A stretch of 64,000 bases of DNA, taken from Rallus limicola. Its lineage: Eukaryota; Chordata; Aves; Gruiformes; Rallidae. Positions 1 to 11,119 of this stretch are shown piece by piece; position 1 is the first letter of the stretch; each line of letters begins with the position of its first letter. A program made the translations under genes and the position numbers. Below the pieces are notes generated by a model that saw only the letters and a program-made list of their open reading frames with translations, searched no databases and was not told where the DNA came from. The stretch spans positions 13,463,331 to 13,527,330 of the forward strand of contig JAKCOZ010000003.1 in assembly GCA_022605955.1 (NCBI GenBank), in the 5' to 3' direction.

Positions 1-119
1 TGCATTTTTCTGTTAAAATTTGGAAATTCCTTTTCTGTATAGTGTAACAAGATGAACTGTGAAACAGCATTGAAAAGATCTTACAAAATCAGAGGATGTC
101 TCAGTGATTTAAAGTCTCT

Positions 120-345
120 TCCTCATACCGGAGTGAAGTACAGATGAAATCGGTTAATCAGTTGCTGGCCAAACCCCGGCCGATCCTGCCTTCCTAGCAG
201 AGAATCGGCTGAACTGCAGCTCCATCAGGTGGTCATAGGCAGCAGACGTGAGTTTGTCAACAAAATACAGTTCTGTCGAGACACCAAAACAGGACACCAG
301 CGAAGAACAGTCAGAGATAATCATGACATGGAGGAGATGATACTA
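120..345 (-). other. CpG-retaining, protein-like patch of unknown identity
   Basis: This segment carries about eight CpG dinucleotides in 190 bp, far more than the surrounding AT-rich DNA, and matches no repeat I know. On the minus strand a frame is open from 342 down to a TAA at 154-156. From the ATG at 322-324 it encodes 56 residues, with a non-repetitive, globular-looking composition (for example TELYFVDKLTSAAYDHLMEL). A TAG closes the frame just upstream, at 343-345, and the minus-strand sequence there ends in CTCTAG, which could be a splice acceptor for a terminal exon. I do not recognise the protein. It may be a last exon of a minus-strand gene, a retrocopy fragment, or a conserved non-coding element that is open by chance. 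Confidence 0.3.
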
Positions 346-3300
346 GAGTAAATCATAAATTGGATCAGCAACTTAGAAACTTGTTTTTCTGGGACTTTTT
401 TTACATTTTTACTAGGGTATACTATTTAGTTTTGATTTTATCCTTAGAGATGTCACTTTTGCCAGTAAATGGCAAATATGGATCGGTAAGTCAAGTTTGT
501 GCTGAAAATTCTGGCCATCTGCTTCATCTATAAAATTTTAACTCTACAAGTGAAAAAAAAGTGCTTCCATTATTTGTTTTACATTATTCACAAAGGTGTT
601 GCATGTTTTCCTGCCTGTTTAGTTCTTTTGTTTGTTTTTCTTAGACACTCCCTTTCTCTTGAACACCTTAACTTTCTGTATCATTCAAGGTCATTGAAAC
701 AGATATTTCTTTTTGCATTTGCTCAACAGTCTGAATTTAATACAAAAAGCATAGTTAATTCTCCTGTGCCCAACCCCACATCTCAGAAACCAAGCTAGCA
801 ACTTTCACAACCTTAATGGAGGAAATTCGGAACCTTTATTAACTGCTGGAGTGTGATAATGGGCACAACTTGAGGAATAAGTGAGCTTATTTACATTTCA
901 CTGTCATTTTCAAAAACTGGTTTTTTTGTATCCCCTTTTGCCAGCTTCCAGTCTGTTTTCTGGTGCAGAGTACATAAGAATAAAAATTAAGAGGAAGAAT
1001 TATTAAAGGGAAAGAAGAATTTCAGTGTCAAGACATTTGCTAATGTGTTGTTAAAGCCTTTCCTATGTCTAAAAGAGGAATGTCTGGGAAAAAAATGCAT
1101 TAGTGCATGCACGTGTCTAAGGTGTGGCTTTAGCTAGAAGAGTATAGATGTCCAGGTTAGTTATCTATACCAGCAGACATATTTACTCTTGCTGCTATAC
1201 TGGCTAAAGGAGATTGAAACAGCTGAAGGAAGCTTGGCTGAGAAGGGAAGAAAGCTGAGGAGAAAAGCTGATTGCTCAAGCTGAGAAAGCAGGAGTTTGG
1301 CTTTTTATTTTTAGCACAAGAGGGAAAATGCTGTCTGTCACTACCTCACTTCAGCCTGATTGAGCAGTAAACCCTTAAACAGTGATGGGTATCCCAGTGG
1401 TCTTTATTGAATAACGTTTCAAGATGAGGAATTAAAGATCTTTTGTATCTTGCTCAACACTGATAGTCAAGTTGAGTCAAATTCTATTACAGTAAACCTT
1501 ACAAAGAAAACATTTATAATTTAGGCTTCTCTTTTCATAGGTAGACAATACTTAAAATTTGGAAGATGGAAGATACTTAACATTGGATTTCTACCTTTAA
1601 AATAAAATAATTGGAGATTCTTAATTTGATGTAAGTGAAGGAGTGGAGAGATTGATGTACCCAATGTATTTCTCTCTGTATGCATGATGTAATTCACTTT
1701 CGTTTTGGTGCTTTTGATTAACCTTTTGATTAACTGGGTTTTGGTCAAAGAGCACTGGTATTATCTGTCATTTGACTGATGATGGAAAAGAAAAAAAAAT
1801 GGCTTCACAAGCTGTGTTTTGAAAGGGTGTCTCAGTTAATTTTGACAGTGAACTTGATACTAGCCATAAGATTATATATTTTTGCTTTATAAAATGTATT
1901 GATTGCTCTTATGTTTGGTGGCTTGCCCATCAAAACATATTGTTTGTGATTACATGAAAATGTAATTATTTTTTTTCATCTTGCTGTCTTTCAAGCTGTT
2001 CTGCCTATGCATGCAAGTATTGATCCTTCAGAAATATGGTAGAGATGTAACTTCAAAAACAAAGGATATAGCCACTAAAGATGTCACACATTTAAGGACA
2101 CACACCACCTCCCTCCCCAACCCCCCGCGCACCATGGATGCTGCATGAGGTCTAGAAACTGTTTGTATGCATCAGGCTGTTGCTGAGTGTAAGCATTGCA
2201 AGCTTTTGTCGCTTTTTGTGAAGAAGTAGGGCTTGTGTATGTACAAGGAGCCTTAGGACCCCTGCCCTGCTGCACAGCATACACAGGAAGAAGCTGCTGT
2301 AACACAGACAAAACCACAAACCTGAATACTTAAACTACTTGTGTAACGATTCAGGAGATTTAGATCCATTTACTTAGGAATTCCAACAATCAACAGGCAG
2401 GGCAGGGCAGCTGAACTGGTCAGGAGGAAATGCATTTGATACTATATGTGTTTTTATCTTGCCTCTGATCACAGGTTGGATGTCCAGCTCCTTCCTAGTG
2501 TGAGTGCTTCCTTTCATAAACAGCAGAGGCATCACTTTGTTACAGAAAATGTCAGGAAGTGTATGGGAGGTGGTATCTATAAATAACAGTGATAATTGCT
2601 TTCTGCTGGTGGGAGGTTTTATTTTGGAACACAGTGAAAAGAGGAAAGAATGGAAAGGCTGCAGCCAAGGGGAACTGCAGCAGGCTTTAGCCTCCATTTG
2701 GGGTTACCTCTAAGTTACTGCGGTCACTGCTTATGTTCACAGTTGGTGTATGAACATACATTGCTTATGTTCATACTTTCTTAGCAGAGATAGCTCAACC
2801 AGCTTCTGGTAAGATCTTTTTACCATTCTTTCTTTAAGTCATCACATTCCCTTGGCTGTTGAACTATAAGACAAATACTGCTGGTGGGCAGGGAAGCAGC
2901 TTGCTGTTGGGTTCTGAGCAACATTGACTGCAAAACCCCCAAACAGTCCTGGGGAATCAGGTAGGTTTATTGGAAATGTTGGGGGGTGGAGTAGGTGAAA
3001 AACTAGTAGATCAGGAGATACATGTCCCATTTTAGTCTGCAGGATTACAGGACAAATGGTTGAGACTAATCTGCACTACTCCAGTGCTAGGAATAGACAA
3101 GATTGCAGCTAGCCATCTATCCATCTACCCAGGCCAGAGTGTCTTTTATGTGCTAGTGCCTTAAAGAATGAAACTGAAGAAATCTTGAGAATTTTGGTTC
3201 AAGTGGTTATATGTGATAGTAATACACAAGACTCCAATGAGTTGCATTTCTTTTTGTATTGTTAGAGAACTGTTAGTATGCTTTTCCTTAGTCCTTAGTA

Positions 3301-6300
3301 CCTTTAAGATGTTGCAAGTCTGCATATTTATCTGTCAAGTAATATTTATCAAAACCAGATGTGCTCAAGTTTATGAGATACACTTGTTACAACATTGGCT
3401 GTACAGACACAATCCTGCAAAATGGTAAAGTATATAGCACATGTAGTAAGATGCAAAATTGTAGGCTTTCTCTCTTTTTTTTTTAAAGAAGGATGTGCTA
3501 CTCTAAACTGATTTCTCAGATCCATTCTTCCCAAATAATTAATAACTACGTTTTCCAATCCTGAAATCTAAAGGGAAATTAAGAGATGATCCTTTCCCCT
3601 TTCTATACTTTAAGGCTGGATCAAAATCTTGCCTTGTATGAATATTGCAAATGATGTAGATATCACAAAATACCCAGCTGATCTGGTGCCGTGTCCATTG
3701 TCCTTACTGTTACAAAGATTTTATTAATGGAGTCCTCTTTGCTGTATTTTAAGCTGATTTCTTTTTCTTTGCTGCTTTGGCACAAAGAACACTTGTTTAC
3801 TCCAGTTTTCTTTGCAGGGACATCTTGTAGCAACTTTGAAAAACTGTTCTAAAATATTCTGATTCCTTTTTCTGTTTCTTAGTGTGCTGTTCTGGGAGTA
3901 AGCAAGACTGAAAAGAAAGAGAGTTGTAGAAAAGAAAAAAGTATGCAGTGGAAATGCTTAAAGAAGATGGTGAGATATGGATTACAATTTTACTGTGTTT
4001 ACTGACTGATCAATTAACATAAAAGATTGGTAATTTGGATGACATCGGGATTAATTCTGGTTGGAAATTGTGGCCATATATGAGAATGGTCCTTTCTTGG
4101 TACAAATTTGTTTTTCTTTTGGCTATTTTATTGAAGATAGCAAAGAATTGCAAATTAAAGACGGAATTGGCCTCTCCATGGGTAAGGATTAAAGTACATT
4201 GGCAGTGAAATTTCTAGGGCACATCTTCCGTCTGTGTCAAACTTTTACTGGGCAGAAATACAATATTGTTTCTGGATCTGTCAGTCATGCACCTTTCAGA
4301 GGTAATGAAATGCAAGACACATTCTTCTGAATTAGGTCTTATTCTGACACTCATCCCACTTCTGAAATTTTACTGATGTGGCAGAAGTGCCATATTTATT
4401 TTCTAAGTTGGAATAGTAAATTTGCCCTTCCTTCCTGCTCCTTTAGACTACTGTTAGCTGCAGATGTTCTTAAAACTTTCAAAATAATATGTAGTATCCA
4501 GACAGCCATACCAGAAGGATCTCCAGTGGATACTTCCTTTTGACCCTTTTCAACCTGTGCTTCTTTTATTTTTCACTAATTAAAAAAAAAGTTGTCATTA
4601 GCAGATTTGTATAACAAAATTACAGGGTGTGGCTGCAGTCTATGAAAGCATCAAATCTCTCTTTAACATTGTTTCCATGTGTTTTTTTTCTATCTTGTTA
4701 AATGTAGTTTTTTGAGACATGTAGATATTGATTGCATGGGAGTGAGAAAAAAATAATTATATAGAATTACAAATTGTTTAAATAAGCATGATTTTATTTT
4801 TTCAGGTTTGATAGCTGTGCCTCTAATCTGCAAAGAATTCTTAGTCTCTTTTGCAATTTTTCTGGATTGTTTTTCTAAGGATATCAGTCCTTCCTGGCTT
4901 TGAAAATGTAATATTCTGCTAATGTAATTGTGGATGTTGTATATACAGACATGCAAGGAAACAGTGTTTAGTTTGTGAGATGCTAACATAAGAATGTGCT
5001 TTTCCATCCAGTCACTTCTTCTATTGAAACAAAATTGTAGTTGATGCAAATGCCTAAATAAATACAGTTTCTTATCTACAAAACCTTGGCTTATGTCCTT
5101 TCCTGTCCTGGGTTTGGGACAGGGAGAGAAGTAGTTGCACCTAAAGCATTATGCCCTGCTTCCTACAGAATTAATATGCACAATGTCAGCATCAAAAAGA
5201 GAAAGTTGAGTTTTACTTGTGACCTCTGAAACTCATGTTGATTTCTGGATAGAGGAACCCACACACAGACCTGCTGCTGGAATGTATTAGTCATTTCTGT
5301 CATCATACCCGTTCTCTGTTCACAGGAGTGCTGGACAAAGCATAGTGATTGTGCTTGGTGTGAGGCTACTCATTGGCAAAATTTCTTTGCTATGTCTGCT
5401 AAACCATTATCTGAACTGAGTACAGTATGACTCAGGCACTGGTTTTGACACTGTGGGATGATGCCAGCAGCTCATGGCACTTCCATGCTCAAAGGAAGTC
5501 TGTCCTCTTCTGTTTCAAATGCAAACAGTTGTTGGAATGAAAGATAAGTTTTATTTTACTGTTTCAGTCCATGCAGCACACTTTTGTCTTTTCACTGCGA
5601 ACCCTTTCAGTTATCTTTCTGTGATCCTGATCCTGTAGTCCCTTTGACCCTGTAAGTAAGCTCTATCCATCTGCCCTGCTTCACATCTGGTGCTCTACTC
5701 TTACAGTCTCTGAATTTAGCCCAGAGTCTCCTGGATCTTTGAGATTGTTTGGTTTTTTTTCCCGAATCTTCTAAATCCTATTGAATATAGACAATGTAAA
5801 TCTGTGCTTAACCAGGTCAGATAAGATAAAATGTTAATATTTCTCTTGGCTTGAAATTTGCAACAGGATTCAAGTGTCTGTGAGCTGATTTCAGGAAACA
5901 AGAATTTCAGAGGATTAGTACAGAAATGGTCTTAACTCTTTAATCTGTCTGCCAGGGTAGGGTAATCTCAGCAAAAGAGAATTATTTTAGTTAGTGTGAC
6001 TTATATATCAGATGTAATGAGTATGCAGCATATGGCATGGCTATCTGAAAAAAAAATCTTATTTAATTCTGTAGTATCTTTAAACATCGCTCCAAACTTT
6101 TGTGAGGTAACTGAGGTTATTGTTTCTGTAAAAATTTGGAGATTGCTGTATGCATCTTCTGTATCTTATTGTGGAAATAGAAATTAAAAAAAATATATAC
6201 ATACTTATCATAAAGACACACCATGTTCCTGCTAGTAGCTCTGCCTACAATCAGCCCTGGTTTTGGTCCAATGACACCTTCTGCAAAATGTCAGTATTTA

Positions 6301-6441
6301 TCCATTTGCTAAATCTCCTGAAAATGTCAATGTATTTTAAATGTTGGAGACAATTTTTTTTTTTGAGGGAGCTGGGGGAGATGTTGGCAGTTCTTGGGGA
6401 GGAGCATCCTATGAAGGTGGAGCTTCATTACTTCAGGAACT

Positions 6442-6475
6442 GGTGACAAGTACCTTTTTACTGGTACTTGTAACC
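6442..6475. repeat. Inverted repeat (stem-loop), 13-bp arms
   Basis: The arms GGTGACAAGTACC (6442-6454) and GGTACTTGTAACC (6463-6475) are reverse complements with one mismatch, around an 8-base loop. No transposon or ncRNA family is recognised. It could fold in RNA or be a chance palindrome. Confidence 0.6.
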
Positions 6476-8045
6476 TGGCTAGCATTAGGAACTGTAATAT
6501 ATATATATATTTTTAAAGTTGATTTAATTGAGTTCCTGTAGTTTTGTTAAAGTCTTGCACAGTTTGTGGTGACATTTTTTGTTGTAACCTCTTTGTGATC
6601 TGTTTAGGATTTTGGAGAGGTTTGGGTTTTTTTGTTGTGGGTTGTTTGGGTTTTTTTTAAATGCTTTGATGGCTAATACATGATTTACTGTGGATCCAAG
6701 ATCGTTTCATCAGATTTAAATGGTTCTTCCACGTCTTGTATTTGTCCAGCTGATTATATTCTTATCTAGAAGCAACACATAGTTGGCTTGCATCCTATCT
6801 ATTTCAGATCACGTCTCAATCTTGTGATTTGAATTCTAATCCTCTTCTACAAAATAACCGAGTTGCTAGTGTCTGCAGATTTAAAATGGATACTCTCTCT
6901 TTCTCTGAATTGTTAGCAAAAATGCTCAACAACAGAAGACCTAAGCCACATACCTGATCAGTTTCATTAGGTGAATTTTTTCCAGTTGGACAGTGGCCCA
7001 TTGGCAGGTGCTATTTTGGTACCATGTTCCCATGAGTTTTGCTGCTGGTCCCTCTATGAGATGTTTTGGTGACTGTAAATACCTGCAGGCCTCCTAAAGT
7101 GGTGGCAGGGTACAAGGCTCATTTTCTCAGGTCTGTATGGCATTCAGGTTTATCCTACATTTTATCTTGCTCAGGTGCAGAAGTGAGTGGGAAGGATTTT
7201 CTAAGAAAACTAGGATTGTGGCTGTATTTCTGATGTGGTGAAACCTTCATGTATTTTATGTCCTTGGACTCTGGGTATGGAATTTGGAGGCCTGCATTTA
7301 AAGACCCCCTAGAAAAATGGAGAAAAGAGCACAGGCATAACTCAGGCTCTTACAGTATTAGTATCAAGTGGGTATTCATGACCTTGATGCACTGTGCATG
7401 AAAAGGTCATGCAGAAATTCTGTACCACTGCACTAGGTGTATTTGCAATATGTATGACAACATCATGTGATAGATATTATTTGGTATTTCCTTTTTCTGA
7501 GATACACTAGTATCCCTCTTCCTTGTTTAAGAAAAAGGCTAGTTTTTAGTTCCTTTATGAGCCAAGTGCCAAATAGGCATATGGGGGGAAAAAGTAATAA
7601 AACTTAGCTGTACCTGTTACAGACTCTGTTTTCCTAACTAGCTTAGGAAGATGACACATGAGGAAAATGCCAAGAGTTATTGCATCCCTGTGTGTGTCCC
7701 ATCCATTATACTTTGTACCCTGTCACAGAAAAAATTAGATTTGTTTTGACATGATTTGTTCTTGATAAGCCAGCATTGGCTACTACGCATTTCCCTCTTC
7801 TTTTGTCTGTGATTAGAAGTAGTTCATTTAACTGTTTCTTCCTGTCCTGTTTTTAGGAATTAAAGAGTTGTCAGTAATTCCTTTGGTTGCTACTTTGTAC
7901 ATTTTTAAAGATAAGTATTCTTTTTTATCCCCTTCTAGTCATTGTGGGTCAGAAGCTTTTTAAAAAAAAAAGTTAAACAGCTATGTTATTAGTGTAGACA
8001 ATTCCTTAAATGACCTAGAGTGAATTTTCTTTTATTTTTTTTTAC

Positions 8046-8050
8046 CAGGC
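8046..8050. repeat. Target site duplication, left copy (CAGGC)
   Basis: Identical to 9303-9307 immediately after the LTR; marks the insertion site of the 8051-9302 element. Confidence 0.8.
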
Positions 8051-9302
8051 TGTGGTGGTTTGACCCTTGCTGGAGGCCAGATGCCCACCAAACTAACTCT
8101 AACACTTCCCTTGTCCACTGGACAGGGGAGAACATATATATTGAAGGGGTTAGGAGTTGAGATAAGGACAGGGAAAAATCATTCAGCAGTCAGCGTCACA
8201 GGCAAAACAGACTCAACACAGAAGAAAGGAAAGAAAACTCTCTAATTTATTACGTTACACCACACACCCAGTGACACCAGAGTCAGATAATGAGAAGTGT
8301 GACCAGATCTTAAAGCACCTTGCCCCCACCTTTCCCTTCTTAGCAGACTTTCTTTAGTCATGACTTCACTCCCTTCTTTCCCTGCATTGTGGCATGGGAG
8401 TGGCAGGGAAGGCCAGGGGCCCTGGGGAAAGAATGGGAGATTTTGGACAGTTCCTCACAAGGTGTTTCCTTCTTAGCTGGAGAGCGTGAGGGTGTGTATG
8501 TGCATGCGCTCCTCATCACCCTTCCCCTGCTCTAACGTGGGGTCCCACCCAGAGGAGACTGTCCTCCATGACCACCTCCAACATGATTCCTTTCCCATGG
8601 GGCTTCAGCTCTTCACCAGCTGCCCCACAGTGGGTCAATTCTAGGGAGAGCAGTCATAAATCATAAAAAGTTTATCAGGCCCAGACTGCTCCAGCCTGGT
8701 CCTCCACGGGGATACAAGCCTCCCTCCGCTTTCCCCAGCAAAACTGCTCTGGTGTGGACCTCTCTCTCTCTCTCTCTCTATTGATGCTCATCTCTGTATC
8801 TCTGTCTCTTTCCATGGGCTAGAAGTGCTGGCAGGGACTTGTTCCAACACGGGTCACAGCGTCTTCTGTATGTCTGCCCCTGCTCCAGTGTGGGGCCTCT
8901 CCACAGACTGCAGGTGGGGTCTTGGCCTCTTCCATGAGCTGCTGGGGGACCCCAGCTCCACCACAGGTTTCTCCATGGGCTGCAGGGGCATCTTTCTCTT
9001 CAGCACTTAGGGAGCCTCCTCCTTCCCCTCACTGGCCTTGGTGTCCACACAGTTTCTTACATCTTCTCACTCCCATCTCTGGAGGGAAAAAGGGGCTGCG
9101 TGGGTTTTTCTCCCTAAATGTGATTCACAGAGGCACTGTGACCATTGCTGATGGACTCGGCTTTGGTCAACGATGACTCCGGCCTTGAGCCGTCTGGTGT
9201 TTGCTCTGTTTGTCCTGCAGAGAGATTCTGGCTGCTTCTTGCAGAAGCCACCCCTGCAGACCCCCCTTCTCCACCAGAACCCAGCCATGCAAAACTGTGA
9301 CA
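8051..9302 (-). mobile_element. Solo LTR of an avian ERV (ERVL-like), 1252 bp
   Basis: The element begins TGTGGTGGTTTGAC and ends in GTGACA, so its termini are TG...CA. It is flanked by identical 5-bp target duplications CAGGC at 8046-8050 and 9303-9307. Five-base duplications are typical of class III (ERVL) elements. The + strand text is the complement of the usual sense orientation: the minus strand ends in a GGTCAAACCACCACA-like terminus and has an AATAAA (complement near 8245-8252), so the LTR is assigned to the minus strand. The middle (about 8500-9020) is made of diverged repeats of a 'CTGCTCCAGNGTGGGG' phrase. No internal viral genes remain, so it arose by recombination between two LTRs. 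Confidence 0.85.
8759..8779. repeat. (CT)n microsatellite inside the LTR
   Basis: Uninterrupted CT dinucleotides within the repetitive middle of the 8051-9302 LTR, probably an expansion after insertion. Confidence 0.9.
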
Positions 9303-9307
9303 CAGGC
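9303..9307. repeat. Target site duplication, right copy (CAGGC)
   Basis: Identical to 8046-8050 immediately before the LTR. Confidence 0.8.
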
Positions 9308-9490
9308 CCAAATAACTTAAAAACCAGTTGTTTTGCTAAGTAGACTCCAGATTCTGTACCTAATCTAAATTAAATTCTTGCTCCTTATTTGGTGTTTTTT
9401 GTTTGTTTTGTTTAATTATGTTTATTAAGAATGAAACATGGTAGCCTTCTCAGGGTCATATGCTTATAATGATTTTTGCTATTGACTAGT

Positions 9491-9569
9491 TGTCCTGGTT
9501 CTGAGGTTAGTTGAGTTAGCACCTGTGCTGACTGGGGAGGTTAACACTGGCCTGGCCAGAACCAAGACA
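9491..9569. mobile_element. 79-bp element with terminal inverted repeats (MITE-like or LTR remnant)
   Basis: Starts TGTCCTGGTTCTG (9491-9503) and ends CAGAACCAAGACA (9557-9569), which are 13-base inverted repeats with one mismatch. The intervening sequence carries further partial symmetry (AGG near the start against CCTGG near the end). The TGTCCTGGTT start also resembles one avian LTR family, so it may be an LTR with its middle deleted. No exact target duplication is evident; the flanks ACTAGT and CTAATAG only resemble each other. Confidence 0.5.
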
Positions 9570-10824
9570 CTAATAGATGAACTATTTTCTTGGTCTTCTA
9601 TGTTAGTTTTCTCCAGGAAAGATTTTTCTTTCTATTGACTGTATCCTATGTGATACTTAGGGATTTTTAATTGTTTTATTTTTTAAATATCTGGCTTATG
9701 TGATTTCATCCATATACCGCTATTGCCATAGCTTTCATACTTGTGCATAATCATTTGATGTATTGTTCACATTTTAGTAAGGTTTTCTGAGTTTCAGCTG
9801 AATAAAGAATCATGCTTATGATTTCCCTTTATAATTTGTTTCCTTTCATTGGGATAAATTGTGCGTGCCTTTTATATTGTTTAAGAAATTAAGAATATTT
9901 TTTTCTTTAATCTGTTCATTGTATGGCATCTTGCTCTCAATTCTTTGAGTTTATAGAAGTTTATTAAGGATGATTGTCTTTATGCTCAATTTACCCTCCT
10001 GTCCCCCCAACCCCAAACCAAAGAACCCTGGAAAAAACATACCAAATGAAAGGTCTGACAGGCTTGGGGGGGCCATTCAGTCTAACCTCATGGTCTAAAC
10101 AGATGTAGTTTCTAAGTTCTGTCAGGTTTCTCAGATGAGGTTATTTCTTTTCCTAAGAATAACATGTTCCCTGCTGTGTGAACTGCCATTTATGTTTTGA
10201 CCAGTTCCTCCCTTTCATTCAGAGTTAAGTCTAGCAGAGCAATTCTAGGTTTTCTGTCAAAAAAATCCAGGAAGATGCTGGATACACTGCCATATTCTAT
10301 TTGAAAAGTTTTCATTAAATGTTTAAAACCAAATCCCACAGTCCAGACTATCTGTGACTCAAGAAAAACATTTTCTGTCACCTCTCTGCTTGCTGGGATA
10401 ACTGCAAATCACTGCTGGGTGGTGCACCCTTTCTTCTCTTCTGTTTAGACATTTGCGTAGTTTAAGTTGTTGCCTCGTTGCTTTTCCTTCTTTTTGCCTC
10501 CTTTTCCTTCCTGAACGTGCTCTATCCTTCTGTATCAATTTCCAGACATGCTAATAATTTCATCCTTCAACTGTCACTCTATGTAAATTACCTAGGTAAG
10601 CAAGTTTCCAGTGTGCTATAAAACACTACCCTGACCATACTGTAAGCTTCAAACAGCTCAGCAGATAAAGCATACTCACCTACAATGTTCTGGGATTCAT
10701 GTAATTCCAATAGCAAGTGCTGTTCTTCATTCTTCTATGTTCATTTGCTTCCTATTTACAGTCGCTTGTAAACTAACACCATATTCAAAGTGGCAGCCAT
10801 ACAGAAGGGGAACCAAAAGAGCAT
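9570..10824. other. Intronic sequence, no gene seen
   Basis: AT-rich sequence without a supported gene. About 10040-10105 has a faint resemblance to a CR1 3' end but is too short and diverged to call. Confidence 0.6.
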
Positions 10825-11119
10825 AGAGTGGCAGGACAAGTCATAATGGCTTTAAATTAAAAGAGAATAGATTTAGATTAGATATAGGGAAGAAATTCTT
10901 TACTGTGAGGGTGACAAGGCACTGGAAACACTCTTGACAGTGTCTAAGGCCAGGTTGGATGGGGCTTTGGGCAGCATGGTCTAGTGGAGGATGTCCCTGC
11001 CCATGGAAGTGGGGCTGGATCTAGATGGGTTTCCTTGATCTAGAGGTCCCTTCCATGGAAGGGGGGCTGGAACTAGAGGTCCCTTCCAACCTAAACCATT
11101 CTAGGATTCTATGATTCTG
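10825..11119 (+). mobile_element. CR1 LINE, 5'-truncated 3' end
   Basis: Contains the characteristic CR1 3' region in order: TTTAGATTAGATAT, AAATTCTTTACTGTGAGG, CAAGGCCAGGTTGGATGGGG-like text, CCCTTCCAACC and the terminal GGATTCTATGATTCTGA. It lacks ORF2, being truncated just after the end of the reverse transcriptase gene. A local partial duplication (11001-11052 and 11053-11085, each starting CCATGGAAG) has expanded the 3' UTR. Confidence 0.9.

Larger units (their letters stand above)
346..8050. other. Intronic sequence, no gene seen
   Basis: AT-rich unique sequence without a supported exon or an identifiable transposon. It holds T-rich runs, a GT-rich patch near 6611-6660, a C-rich stretch near 2100-2130 and the hairpin at 6442-6475. 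Short open frames here have low-complexity or hydrophobic translations typical of chance. Confidence 0.6.

Noticed and set aside
5100..5135. Possible LTR start (TGTCCTGGGTTTGGGACAGG)
   Set aside because: The first 13 bases resemble an avian LTR end, but nothing after it follows the family.
10040..10105. Possible CR1 3' scrap (GGGGCCATTCAGTCTAACCT)
   Set aside because: Too short and diverged; no tail repeat.
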